This document shows, piece after piece, positions 33,257-42,751 of a DNA stretch of 64,000 nucleotides. A program made the position numbers and the translations under genes. Source of the DNA: an uncultured Lachnospiraceae bacterium (GTDB lineage Bacteria; Bacillota; Clostridia; Lachnospirales; Lachnospiraceae). Position 1 is the stretch's first letter; every line of letters begins with the position of its first letter. The stretch spans positions 62,001-126,000 of the forward strand of contig CAMNSD010000005.1 of assembly GCA_946554445.1 (NCBI GenBank). Reading direction: 5' to 3'. The notes below the pieces were generated by a model that saw only the letters and a program-made list of their open reading frames with translations, did no database searches and was not told the DNA's origin.

Positions 33257-33616
33257 ATGAAAGTCTCTTCGATGGACACCCATATGGGGAATATTTCTAT
33301 TGATCAGGAAGTGATAGCCCAGTATGCGGGTACTGTGGCGATGGAATGTTTCGGTGTGGTCGGCATGGCCAGTATGAGCGTCAAGGATGGTCTGGTCAAA
33401 TTATTAAAAAAGGACAGTATGACCAGGGGAATCCAGGTCTTTTTAAACAATAACAAACTGACGCTTAACTTTCATATCATCGTCTCATACGGTGTGAGTA
33501 TTCTGGCAGTGGCGGACAATCTGATCGACAGTGTCAAATATAAGGTGGAAGAGTTTACCGGGATTGAAATAGAAAAGATTAACATCTTCGTAGAAGGTGT
33601 AAAAGTAATTGACTAA
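33257..33616 (+). CDS. Asp23/Gls24 family protein (YloU-like)
   Basis: 119 residues of the Asp23 family, named for alkaline-shock proteins; YloU-type members are small cytosolic or membrane-associated proteins. Visible features: GNISIDQEVIAQYAGTVAMECFGVVGMAS, then LTLNFHIIVSYGVSILAVADNLIDSVKYKVEEFTGIEIEKINIFVEGVKV. AATAAGGAGG sits at the right distance. The linkage to the FakA-like kinase downstream is conserved in Firmicutes, but the functional link is not well understood. Confidence 0.9.
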   Translation: MKVSSMDTHMGNISIDQEVIAQYAGTVAMECFGVVGMASMSVKDGLVKLLKKDSMTRGIQVFLNNNKLTLNFHIIVSYGVSILAVADNLIDSVKYKVEEFTGIEIEKINIFVEGVKVID

Positions 33617-33632
33617 AGGGAGGAGCAATAAG

Positions 33633-35321
33633 GTGGATTCAAATACAATAGATGCCAAGTTGATGGCGAAAATGTTCCTGGCAGGCGCGAAGAATCTTGA
33701 AAGTAAAAAGGAATGGATCAATGAATTGAATGTATTCCCGGTGCCGGACGGCGATACGGGCACCAATATGACGTTGACGATCATGTCTGCGGCCAGGGAG
33801 GTTTCTGCACTGTACGATATGGGAGATATCGATATGGTATCTTTGTGCAAGGCAATCTCTTCCGGTTCCCTGCGGGGCGCCAGAGGTAATTCCGGCGTGA
33901 TCCTGTCCCAGCTTTTCCGAGGGTTTACCAAAGGGGTAAAAGAGTGTCAGGAGATTACGATTCCGGTGCTTGCGTCAGCCTTTGAGAAAGCGGTAGAGAC
34001 AGCATATAAAGCTGTTATGAAGCCCAAGGAGGGCACAATCCTCACCGTGGCCAAAGGCGGTGCCGTGAAGGCGAGAGAACTTGCGGATGCGGGGGTAACA
34101 GATCTTTCAGAGTTTTTATCCCAGGTGATTGCCCATGCGGATGAAGTGTTGGAGCAGACACCGGAACTTTTGCCGGTCTTAAAGCAGGCGGGTGTTGTTG
34201 ACTCTGGCGGTCAAGGCTTGATGCAGGTATTGAAAGGCGCTTATGACGCTTATCTCGGCAAGGAGATTGATCTGACGCTTGACAAGACAGGCGCCGTTGC
34301 TGCGGCGACCAAGTCTGGGACGCCCAATTTTGAGGCGCAGGCCAATGCAGATATTAAGTTCGGCTACTGTACCGAATTTATCATTATGCTGAATAAGGTG
34401 TTTAATATTAAGACGGAGATGGACTTTAAGGCTTATCTGGAGTCAATCGGTGATTCTATCGTGGTAGTAGCGGATGAGGACGTGGTAAAGGTGCACGTAC
34501 ATACCAACGATCCTGGTCTGGCGATCCAGAAGGCGTTGAAATACGGTGCATTATCCAATATGAAGATTGATAATATGCGGCTGGAACATCAGGAGAAGTT
34601 GTTTAAACTTTCCCAGAAAGAAGAGCCGAAACAGGAAGAAGACGATCTTCCGGGACCAAAGAAGGATGTCGGTTTTATTGCGGTATCCGTGGGAGACGGT
34701 ATCGGGGAGATCTTCAAAGGTCTTGGCGTTGACTATATCATTGAGGGCGGTCAGACCATGAATCCCAGCACGGAAGATATGTTAAATGCTATTGATAAAG
34801 TGAATGCGGATCATGTTTTCATCCTTCCCAACAATAAGAATATCATTCTGGCGGCCAACCAGGCCCAGTCCCTGGTGAAGGATAAGGATATTGTGGTCAT
34901 TCCTACCAAAACAGTGCCGCAGGGCATTACGGCTGTGATCAACTATGTGCCGGATCTTTCGGTGGAAGAGAATACCGCCGCTATGATGGAAGAGATGAAA
35001 GGTGTGGCCACCGGTCAGGTTACCTATGCGGTAAGAGATACGAATATTGACGGTCAGGAGATTAAACAGGGCGATTTCATGGGCCTTGGAGATAAGGGCA
35101 TTCTCTCTGTGGGAACGGCAATCTCCAGCGTTACGCTAAACATGGTGGAAGCTATGGTGACGGAAGAGATGGAACTGATCAGTATCTATTATGGCGCAGA
35201 GATCACGGAGGAAGACGCTGAGAAGCTGCGGGAACAGATTGAAGAGAAATTCCCAGATTGTGATATTGAGTTACAGTATGGCGGTCAGCCAATCTATTAT
35301 TATATCGTATCGGCGGAATAG
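33633..35321 (+). CDS. fakA: DAK2/DegV-domain kinase, FakA (YloV) family
   Basis: 562 residues. FakA phosphorylates exogenous fatty acids bound to FakB (DegV) partners to give acyl-phosphate for phospholipid synthesis. The N-terminal DAK2/DhaL domain has NVFPVPDGDTGTNMTLTI (the Asp triad that binds Mg-ATP) and SLRGARGNSGVILSQ. The central part has FGYCTEFIIML, and the C-terminal part is DegV-like (GQTMNPSTEDMLNAI...). The GTG at 33633 is 7 nt after AAAGGGAGG; a TTG at 33609 lies before that site. A DegV/FakB gene lies 2.2 kb downstream. Confidence 0.9.
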   Translation: MDSNTIDAKLMAKMFLAGAKNLESKKEWINELNVFPVPDGDTGTNMTLTIMSAAREVSALYDMGDIDMVSLCKAISSGSLRGARGNSGVILSQLFRGFTKGVKECQEITIPVLASAFEKAVETAYKAVMKPKEGTILTVAKGGAVKARELADAGVTDLSEFLSQVIAHADEVLEQTPELLPVLKQAGVVDSGGQGLMQVLKGAYDAYLGKEIDLTLDKTGAVAAATKSGTPNFEAQANADIKFGYCTEFIIMLNKVFNIKTEMDFKAYLESIGDSIVVVADEDVVKVHVHTNDPGLAIQKALKYGALSNMKIDNMRLEHQEKLFKLSQKEEPKQEEDDLPGPKKDVGFIAVSVGDGIGEIFKGLGVDYIIEGGQTMNPSTEDMLNAIDKVNADHVFILPNNKNIILAANQAQSLVKDKDIVVIPTKTVPQGITAVINYVPDLSVEENTAAMMEEMKGVATGQVTYAVRDTNIDGQEIKQGDFMGLGDKGILSVGTAISSVTLNMVEAMVTEEMELISIYYGAEITEEDAEKLREQIEEKFPDCDIELQYGGQPIYYYIVSAE

Positions 35322-35391
35322 AACCCGATTATAGTGAATTGACTATTTTATAAAATAATAATTTCAGGTGGTCAAATATGTAGCGATTAGC

Positions 35392-35424
35392 AAAGGCAGC
35401 GGACATTTTGTCTGCTGTCTTTTT
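35392..35424 (+). terminator. Terminator between fakA and recG
   Basis: 13-bp stem with two G-U pairs (35392-35404 with 35410-35422), 5-nt loop, T run ending at 35424, just 12 bp before the recG start. Confidence 0.7.
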
Positions 35425-35435
35425 AGGGAGTGTTT

Positions 35436-37481
35436 ATGGATATCAAGTCGCTTAAGGGTGTCGGGGAGAAAACGGCCGGCCTGTTTCAAAAATTGTATAT
35501 CACAACAGCGGAAGAATTGGTGCGCTATTATCCTAGGGATTATGAACAGTTTACTAGACCTGTTTCCCCGGAAAAAGCGCCTTTGGGGGAAATAACGGCT
35601 GTGGTCGGGCAGATTGGGGGAAATGTTTCCACCAGGCATGTGAAAGGTCTGAGCATCACGGTTTTTGAGGCAGTCTGTGACGGCATCCAGGTGCATATGA
35701 CCTATTTTAACATGCCTTATTTAAAAAATAGTCTAAAGAGGGGCATTCCATATATCTTTCGCGGAAGATTGCAGCGAAAGGGTACCCATTACGTGATGGA
35801 ACAGGGTAAGATTTATAAACCGGAAGAGTATATGGCGCTTGTGGACCATCTATTGCCTCTATATTCCACTACCAAAGGGCTTACCAACAATGCCATCACC
35901 AAGGCAATGCGGCAAGCGATTTCCCTAGTGGATTTGTCTGTGGATTTTTTGCCGGATGAGATCCGGCAGGCACAGGGCTTTTGTTCCCTGGAAGAGGCTG
36001 TGAAGCAGATGCACTTTCCGACAGACCGGGAGACCTTGGTGAAAGCCAGGGAGAGACTGGTATTTGATGAGTTCTTTCGTTTTATTCTGGTACTTCGCAG
36101 GATGCGGGATACCAGTGAGCAGACAAAGAACGCCCATCCCATGATTGAGGTGGCGCAGACCGGCCGTCTGATAGAAGCTCTGCCATATCGGCTCACCGAT
36201 GCCCAGATGAGGGTGTGGGGAGAAATCCAGGCTGACTTAACATCAGAGCGTACCATGAATCGGCTGATTCAAGGCGACGTGGGATCCGGTAAGACGATCC
36301 TGGCTTTCCTTTCCCTGCTCATGTGTGTGGCCAACGGCTATCAGGGAGCTATGATGGCACCCACCGAAGTGCTTGCCAGACAGCATTATGAGACATTGTT
36401 GGAAATGAAGAAGAAATATCGGCTGCAGATGCATCCGGTGCTTTTGACAGGCTCTACTTCGGCCAGGGAACGGCGGGAGATTTATGCCAAGATTGAGAGC
36501 GGGGAGGCGGATATCGTTCTGGGAACCCACGCCCTGATTCAGGAAAAAGTGGTTTATCACAATCTGGCGCTGGTGATTACGGACGAGCAGCACCGTTTTG
36601 GTGTCAGACAGCGGGAGAGTCTGATGCAGAAAGGCAATACCGTACATGTTCTGGTGATGAGTGCAACACCCATTCCCAGGACGCTGGCGATCATTCTTTA
36701 CGGAGATTTACATATTTCCGTTTTGGATGAACTGCCAGCGGACAGGCTTCCTATTAAAAACTGTGTGGTGAACACTTCCTATCGACAGACCGCTTATAAA
36801 TTTATTGAAAAAGAAGTGGCTGCGGGCAGACAGGTATATGTGATCTGTCCCATGGTGGAAGAGGGAGAAATGGAAGAATTGGAGGATGTGGGTTCTTATA
36901 CCATGAAACTGCGTCAGGCTCTTTCTCCTTCCATTCAGATTGCCTCCCTGCATGGTCGTATGAAAGCAGCTGAGAAGAATCGAATTATGGAAGAATTTGG
37001 CGCGCATCATATTGATGTGCTGGTATCTACCACTGTCATAGAGGTGGGCATCAATGTGCCAAACGCCACGGTGATGATGGTGGAGAATGCAGAGCGGTTC
37101 GGGCTGGCACAGCTGCACCAGCTGCGCGGACGCGTGGGGCGTGGCGACAAACAGTCTTATTGTATTTTTATCAGTAAGTCTGAACGGCCGGAGACCATGA
37201 AACGATTAAAAATATTGAATGAGTCCAATGATGGTTTCTATATTGCCAGTCAGGATTTGGCCTTGCGCGGTCCGGGAGATCTTTTTGGAATCCGGCAAAG
37301 CGGTGATCTTCGATTTGTGCTGGGGGATATTTACCAGGATGCAGCGCTCTTACAGTGTGCCAGCGATTGGGCTGACAGGATTTTGATGGAAGATCCGGAA
37401 TTGTCCGGGGAGAAATATCAGGTTTTGCGGGAGCGTTTGACGAAGGATATGATAAATGAGGTTGACTTTAGGACTATCTGA
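35436..37481 (+). CDS. recG: ATP-dependent DNA helicase RecG
   Basis: 681 residues, full length. RecG remodels stalled forks and branched DNA. The N-terminal wedge/OB domain (ITAVVGQIGGNVSTRHVKG) is followed by SF2 helicase motifs: Q/I RLIQGDVGSGKTILAFL, Ia MMAPTEVLARQH, Ib TGSTSARER, II ITDEQHRFG (DEQH), III MSATPIPRTLAI, V VSTTVIEVGINVPNATVMMVENAERFGLAQLHQLRGRVGRG. The C-terminal TRG region (LNESNDGFYIASQDLALRGPGDLFGIRQSG) is complete. The ATG at 35436 follows AGGGAG. Confidence 0.97.
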   Translation: MDIKSLKGVGEKTAGLFQKLYITTAEELVRYYPRDYEQFTRPVSPEKAPLGEITAVVGQIGGNVSTRHVKGLSITVFEAVCDGIQVHMTYFNMPYLKNSLKRGIPYIFRGRLQRKGTHYVMEQGKIYKPEEYMALVDHLLPLYSTTKGLTNNAITKAMRQAISLVDLSVDFLPDEIRQAQGFCSLEEAVKQMHFPTDRETLVKARERLVFDEFFRFILVLRRMRDTSEQTKNAHPMIEVAQTGRLIEALPYRLTDAQMRVWGEIQADLTSERTMNRLIQGDVGSGKTILAFLSLLMCVANGYQGAMMAPTEVLARQHYETLLEMKKKYRLQMHPVLLTGSTSARERREIYAKIESGEADIVLGTHALIQEKVVYHNLALVITDEQHRFGVRQRESLMQKGNTVHVLVMSATPIPRTLAIILYGDLHISVLDELPADRLPIKNCVVNTSYRQTAYKFIEKEVAAGRQVYVICPMVEEGEMEELEDVGSYTMKLRQALSPSIQIASLHGRMKAAEKNRIMEEFGAHHIDVLVSTTVIEVGINVPNATVMMVENAERFGLAQLHQLRGRVGRGDKQSYCIFISKSERPETMKRLKILNESNDGFYIASQDLALRGPGDLFGIRQSGDLRFVLGDIYQDAALLQCASDWADRILMEDPELSGEKYQVLRERLTKDMINEVDFRTI

Positions 37482-37535
37482 CAGTAAGATTATTAAGATA
37501 GGATATTTTAGAGAAAATGGGAGAAATGTATCTTT

Positions 37536-38399
37536 ATGGCTAAGAAAATTGCAGTCATCACTGACAGTAACAGCGGTATAACCCAGTCCCAGGCAAAAGA
37601 GTATGGCATTTATGTGCTGCCTATGCCTTTTATGATTGATGATGAGACATTTTATGAAGATATCACACTTACACAGGATGCTTTTTATGAGCGGCTGTCC
37701 AGTGGTGCGGATGTGATCACGAGTCAGCCCAGCCCCGATTCCATCTTAAAATTGTGGGATGAGGTGCTGGAAGAGTATGATGAGATTGTGCATATCCCTA
37801 TGTCCAGCGGCTTGAGCGGTTCCTGTCAGAGTGCTATGATGCTTGCGGAGGATTATGACGGGAGAGTGCAGGTGGTGAATAATCAGCGCATTTCCGTGAC
37901 ACAGAGACAGTCGGCAATGGATGCGTTAGTGCTGATAGAGCGTGGTATGGATGCTGCGCAGATTAAACAGTTTTTGGAGGAAGATAAATTCAATTCCAGT
38001 ATTTATATTATGCTGGACACCTTATATTATTTGAAAAAGGGCGGCAGGATTACGCCGGCCGCTGCGGCTTTGGGAACGATTCTACGTTTAAAGCCGGTGC
38101 TGCAGATTCAGGGAGATAAATTGGACGCCTTTGCCAAGGCCAGGACCGTGTCACAGGGAAAGTCTTTGATGATCAATGCTATCCGGGGCGATATGGAAAA
38201 GAGATTTGGCGGCGCTTCGGCGGATAATATTTGGCTGCAGATAGCGTACACTTATGATCTGGACGCGGCCAAACAACTCAAAAAAGAGGTCTTGGAGGCA
38301 TTCCCCGGATTTGATGTGCATATGGATCCGTTGTCATTGAGCGTGGCTTGTCATATCGGACCGGGCGCGTTGGCAGTGGCGTGCTGTAAGAAAATATAG
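37536..38399 (+). CDS. DegV family fatty-acid-binding protein (FakB-like)
   Basis: 287 residues. DegV/FakB proteins hold a single fatty acid and present its carboxylate to FakA. Typical segments: IAVITDSNSGITQSQAKEYGIYVLPMPFMIDDETFYE, TSQPSPDSILKLWDEVL, IPMSSGLSGSCQSAMM (the conserved Ser-Gly loop) and LYYLKKGGRITPAAAALGTILRLKPVL. It lies downstream of recG in the same direction, 54 bp away, and near the FakA-like gene. Confidence 0.93.
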   Translation: MAKKIAVITDSNSGITQSQAKEYGIYVLPMPFMIDDETFYEDITLTQDAFYERLSSGADVITSQPSPDSILKLWDEVLEEYDEIVHIPMSSGLSGSCQSAMMLAEDYDGRVQVVNNQRISVTQRQSAMDALVLIERGMDAAQIKQFLEEDKFNSSIYIMLDTLYYLKKGGRITPAAAALGTILRLKPVLQIQGDKLDAFAKARTVSQGKSLMINAIRGDMEKRFGGASADNIWLQIAYTYDLDAAKQLKKEVLEAFPGFDVHMDPLSLSVACHIGPGALAVACCKKI

Positions 38400-38442
38400 G
38401 CAATACGAAAATTCCTATATAAGAACATAAATCCAGAACACA

Positions 38443-38473
38443 AACCCGGAAGTAGGTATCACTGCCGGGTTTT
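38443..38473 (+). terminator. Possible terminator between degV and miaB
   Basis: AACCCGG (38443-38449) pairs with CCGGGTT (38465-38471), 15-nt loop, short T run. Confidence 0.5.
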
Positions 38474-38504
38474 GCTGTGAAAGAGGAAAGGTTTAACAGA
38501 TAAA

Positions 38505-39932
38505 ATGACAAGATACACATCGACGGATGATGTGCAGGAAGAGAACCTGCAAAAAGAATATATGGAGAAAGCGGCCACATATGTGTCGGCGCTTCGGCAA
38601 GAGTTAGGGCGGGCACCGCAGGGGTGTGTAGTTACCTTTGGATGTCAGATGAATGCCAGGGATTCGGAGAAGCTGTCAGGAATTCTCACGGAGATTGGCT
38701 ATGAACTCACGGAATCGGAGGAGAAAGCCGATCTGGTGCTGTACAACACATGTACGGTGCGCGATAATGCGAACCAGCGGGTGTATGGGAGGCTGGGATA
38801 TTTAAACAGTCTGAAAAAAAAGAAACCGCATATGCGGGTTGTCTTGTGCGGCTGTATGATGCAGGAAGCCCTTGTGATAGAGAAAATCCGCAAAAGTTAT
38901 CGGTTTGTGGATCTGATCTTTGGCACACACAATATTTTTAAATTTGCCCAGCTTTTGGTGAACATGTATGAACATCAGGAGATGGTCGTGGATATCTGGC
39001 AGGAGACGGACCAGATTGTGGAGAAATTGCCGGTGAACCGTAAATATTTCTATAAATCTGGCATTAATATTATGTTTGGCTGTAATAATTTCTGCAGTTA
39101 CTGTATCGTGCCTTATGTGCGGGGGCGTGAGAGAAGCAGGGATCCGAAGGAGATCATCAGAGAGATTGAACAGCTGGTAGAGGACGGCGTGGTGGAGATC
39201 ATGCTTCTGGGACAAAATGTCAATTCCTATGGAAAAAATTTGGAACATCCCATTACTTTCGCGACACTTTTGCGAGAGGTGGAAAAGATAGAAGGACTGA
39301 AAAGAATCCGCTTTATGACATCCCATCCTAAGGATCTGTCGGATGAACTGATTGAGGTGATGCGTGATTCCCAAAAAATCTGCAGACACTTACATCTGCC
39401 CGTACAGGCTGGATCTGATCGGATTTTACAGGCCATGAACAGAAGATATACGAAGGAACAGTATCTGGCACTGGTAGAGAAGATTAAGAAGGCAATCCCC
39501 GATATTGCCATTACCACGGATATTATTGTAGGATTTCCGGGAGAAACCCTTGCGGACGTGGAGGAGACCATTGACGTGGTGCGTAAGGTACAGTATGATA
39601 ACGCCTTTACATTTATTTATTCCAAAAGAACCGGAACCCCGGCGGCGGCCATGGAGGATCAGGTGCCGGAAGAGGTGGTTAGAGAGGGGTTTGACAAATT
39701 GTTAAAGGTGGTGCAGGATACGGCCAGGGAGCGGGCCGCCTTGTTGCAGGGAAAGGTAATGGAAGCACTGGTGGAGGATGTAAACGAGCAGGACGCATCG
39801 TTGATGACCGGCAGACTGTCCAACAATATGCTGGTGCATTTTCCGGCGAATGTGTCTATGATCGGCAGATTGGTGCAGGTATCGCTGGATACCTGTCACG
39901 GATTTTATTATACGGGACATATAGTAGACTGA
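38505..39932 (+). CDS. miaB: tRNA-2-methylthio-N6-dimethylallyladenosine synthase
   Basis: 475 residues. Radical-SAM methylthiotransferase that converts i6A37 to ms2i6A37 in tRNAs reading U-starting codons. The N-terminal UPF0004 domain carries three cluster cysteines (VTFGCQMNARDSEK, NTCTVRDNA, LCGCMMQE). The radical-SAM domain has GCNNFCSYCIVPYVRGRERSR (CxxxCxxC), followed by LLGQNVNSYG and the C-terminal TRAM domain. Its partner miaA, which makes the i6A substrate, lies 5 kb downstream in the mutS-mutL-miaA run. Confidence 0.96.
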   Translation: MTRYTSTDDVQEENLQKEYMEKAATYVSALRQELGRAPQGCVVTFGCQMNARDSEKLSGILTEIGYELTESEEKADLVLYNTCTVRDNANQRVYGRLGYLNSLKKKKPHMRVVLCGCMMQEALVIEKIRKSYRFVDLIFGTHNIFKFAQLLVNMYEHQEMVVDIWQETDQIVEKLPVNRKYFYKSGINIMFGCNNFCSYCIVPYVRGRERSRDPKEIIREIEQLVEDGVVEIMLLGQNVNSYGKNLEHPITFATLLREVEKIEGLKRIRFMTSHPKDLSDELIEVMRDSQKICRHLHLPVQAGSDRILQAMNRRYTKEQYLALVEKIKKAIPDIAITTDIIVGFPGETLADVEETIDVVRKVQYDNAFTFIYSKRTGTPAAAMEDQVPEEVVREGFDKLLKVVQDTARERAALLQGKVMEALVEDVNEQDASLMTGRLSNNMLVHFPANVSMIGRLVQVSLDTCHGFYYTGHIVD

Positions 39933-39943
39933 CTAGGTCAGTC
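39927..39943 (+). terminator. Short hairpin at the miaB stop
   Basis: GACTGAC-TAG-GTCAGTC, a 7-bp stem with a 3-nt loop that overlaps the miaB stop codon. No T run; it may stabilise the 3' end rather than terminate. Confidence 0.35.
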
Positions 39944-40027
39944 GATACATTGAAAGTCACAAGCTGGATGATTGTTTCGGCGGATTGATTGTAGTACAAG
40001 AGATTAGAAGAAAGATGGTTAAGACGT

Positions 40028-42676
40028 ATGGCTGAATTGACACCGATGATGCAACAATATTTGGAGACGAAGAAAGAATACCAGGACTGTATTCTATTCT
40101 ACCGGTTAGGCGATTTCTATGAAATGTTTTTTGATGATGCCTTGATAGCCTCGAAAGAACTGGAAATTACGCTTACAGGGAAAAGCTGCGGACAGGAGGA
40201 ACGCGCGCCTATGTGCGGGATTCCTTATCATGCGGTGGACAGTTATCTGAATAAGATGGTCTCCAAAGGATATAAGGTGGCAATCTGTGAACAGGTGGAA
40301 GATCCTAAGATAGCGAAAGGGATTGTAAAGCGGGAAGTGATCCGAATTGCCACGCCAGGCACCAACTTAAATATTCAGGCGTTGGATGATACCAAGAATA
40401 ACTATCTGATCTGTGTAAGTTATTTTCCGGGTAAGATTGGCATGTCGGTTGCGGATGTCACCACAGGGGATTATTATCTGACAGAGGTGGAGGATATTCG
40501 CAGGCTGCAGGATGAAATCAATAAGTATGCGCCCTCTGAGATAATCTGTAACGAACAGTTTTTTGTCAGCGGTTATGATATTGAAGATTTGAAAACACGG
40601 TTGAATGTATCTGTTTATTCCCTGTCTCCCCACTATTTTGATGAGGAGAACTGCCGCAAAAACCTGATGAAACATTTTAGGGTAAATACGTTGAAAGGAC
40701 TGGGGATTGAGGATTTTCCGGTGGGTTTAATCGCGGCGGGAGCGCTTTTACAGTATCTGTATGAGACACAGAAGACATCACTTTCCCATTTTACCCACAT
40801 TTATCCGTATCTGACCAGCAAATACATGCTGCTGGACAGTTCTACGAGACGGAATCTGGAATTGATAGAGACGCTGCGGGAGAAGCAGAAAAAAGGTTCC
40901 CTTCTGGGTGTCTTGGACCGTACTAAAACGGCCATGGGCGGTCGCCTTTTGCGCAAATATATAGAACAGCCGCTGATTGACAAGGATAAGATTGAACAGC
41001 GCCTGGATGCGGTGGAGAATCTGTGTAAACAGAGTGTGGATCGGGAGGAATTGCGGGAATATCTGAATACCATTTATGATCTGGAACGACTGCTTGGCAA
41101 AGTTAGTTACAAGACGGCAAATCCCAGAGATTTAATTGCGTTTCGTAATTCCTTGGCAGTGCTTCCATCCATTCGGACTGTGCTGGGTGATTTTGATGCG
41201 CCACTCTTACAGGAAATCCGGGAGAATCTGGATCCTCTGAAGGATATTTATCAACTGATCGAAGATGCGATCGTGGAGGAGCCGCCAATCGCCATCAAGG
41301 AGGGCGGTATTATTAAGGAGGGATTTAACGAGACCATAGATTCCTTAAAAAAGGCTAAGACAGACGGCAAGAACTGGTTGGCGGCCTTAGAGGGGGAAGA
41401 TCGGGAACGCACGGGCATCCGTAACCTGCGCATTAAATATAATAAAGTCTTTGGCTATTACTTTGAGGTTACCAATTCCTATAAAGATCAGGTGCCGGAG
41501 GATTATGTGCGCAAGCAGACACTGGCGAATGCGGAACGATATACCACGCCCAGATTGAAGGAATTGGAAGACAATATCTTAAATGCGGAGGATAAGTTGT
41601 TTACCCTGGAATATGACCTGTACTGTGAGATTCGGGACGCTATCGCCAAAGAGGTGGAGCGGATTCAGAAGACTGCCAGGGCAATTGCCAGGCTGGATGT
41701 GTTCACCTCTCTTTCTTTTGTGGCGGAACATAATCAGTATGTGAGACCTGCACTCAATGAAAAGGGAGTGATCGATATCAAGGAAGGCCGCCATCCGGTG
41801 GTAGAACAGATGATACAGAATGATATGTTCATATCCAATGACACCCATCTGGATAATCAGAAACACTGTATTGCTGTGATTACGGGGCCGAATATGGCTG
41901 GTAAATCCACTTACATGCGGCAGGTTGCGCTGATCGTGCTGTTGACGCAGATTGGTTCCTTTGTGCCGGCAAAAAAGGCGGATGTGGGCATTGTGGATCG
42001 GATATTTACTCGTGTGGGAGCTTCTGATGACCTGGCCAGCGGACAGTCCACCTTTATGGTGGAGATGAATGAGGTGGCGAATATCTTAAGGAACGCCACG
42101 CCCAACAGTCTGCTTGTATTGGACGAGATTGGCCGCGGAACTTCTACCTTTGACGGCTTAAGCATTGCCTGGGCGGTGATTGAACATATCAGTAACCGGA
42201 AGATTCTGGGGGCAAAGACACTTTTTGCGACCCATTATCATGAACTGACGGAACTGGAAGGCAAGATGGACAATGTGAACAATTACTGCATTGCAGTTAA
42301 GGAGAAGGGCGATGATATTGTTTTCTTGAGGAAAATCGTCAAGGGTGGTGCTGATAAAAGTTACGGGATTCAGGTTGCTAAGCTGGCCGGGGTGCCGGAG
42401 ATGGTCATAGACCGGGCTAAGGAGATTGTGGAACAGCTCAGTGATAACGACATTACAGAGAAGGTACAAAATATTGAGGTTAATGTGAAGGGAGAGAAGC
42501 ACAAGCCCGTTAAATATGATGAGGTGGATCTGGAACAGATATCTCTCTTCGATACAGTCAAGGATGAAGACATCATCCAGGAATTGCAGGAGATTGACGT
42601 CAGCAACCTGACACCGGTGGACGCGCTCAATACTTTGTACCGGCTGCAGAATAAACTAAAGAATCGGTGGCGTTGA
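40028..42676 (+). CDS. mutS: DNA mismatch repair protein MutS
   Basis: 882 residues, full length. Recognises mismatches and recruits MutL. The N-terminal mismatch-binding domain has FYRLGDFYEMFFDDA (F-x-E wedge), then connector, core and clamp domains. The ATPase has Walker A GPNMAGKSTYMRQVA (~620-628), LDEIGRGTSTFDGLSIAWAV (Walker B) and ATHYHELTEL. A palindromic element fills the short gap to mutL. Confidence 0.98.
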   Translation: MAELTPMMQQYLETKKEYQDCILFYRLGDFYEMFFDDALIASKELEITLTGKSCGQEERAPMCGIPYHAVDSYLNKMVSKGYKVAICEQVEDPKIAKGIVKREVIRIATPGTNLNIQALDDTKNNYLICVSYFPGKIGMSVADVTTGDYYLTEVEDIRRLQDEINKYAPSEIICNEQFFVSGYDIEDLKTRLNVSVYSLSPHYFDEENCRKNLMKHFRVNTLKGLGIEDFPVGLIAAGALLQYLYETQKTSLSHFTHIYPYLTSKYMLLDSSTRRNLELIETLREKQKKGSLLGVLDRTKTAMGGRLLRKYIEQPLIDKDKIEQRLDAVENLCKQSVDREELREYLNTIYDLERLLGKVSYKTANPRDLIAFRNSLAVLPSIRTVLGDFDAPLLQEIRENLDPLKDIYQLIEDAIVEEPPIAIKEGGIIKEGFNETIDSLKKAKTDGKNWLAALEGEDRERTGIRNLRIKYNKVFGYYFEVTNSYKDQVPEDYVRKQTLANAERYTTPRLKELEDNILNAEDKLFTLEYDLYCEIRDAIAKEVERIQKTARAIARLDVFTSLSFVAEHNQYVRPALNEKGVIDIKEGRHPVVEQMIQNDMFISNDTHLDNQKHCIAVITGPNMAGKSTYMRQVALIVLLTQIGSFVPAKKADVGIVDRIFTRVGASDDLASGQSTFMVEMNEVANILRNATPNSLLVLDEIGRGTSTFDGLSIAWAVIEHISNRKILGAKTLFATHYHELTELEGKMDNVNNYCIAVKEKGDDIVFLRKIVKGGADKSYGIQVAKLAGVPEMVIDRAKEIVEQLSDNDITEKVQNIEVNVKGEKHKPVKYDEVDLEQISLFDTVKDEDIIQELQEIDVSNLTPVDALNTLYRLQNKLKNRWR

Positions 42677-42679
42677 AGT

Positions 42680-42725
42680 AAATTCCTTCGGAATTAACTT
42701 CTCGAGGACCGCTTCGCGGCCTCGG
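42680..42725 (+). repeat. Intergenic palindromic element, copy 3 (B+A)
   Basis: AATTCC-TTC-GGAATT (42681-42695) followed by CTCGAGGACCGC-TTC-GCGGCCTCGG (42701-42725). It occupies most of the mutS-mutL gap. Confidence 0.75.
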
Positions 42726-42751
42726 ATTGGATATTGATGGAGATAAATAGT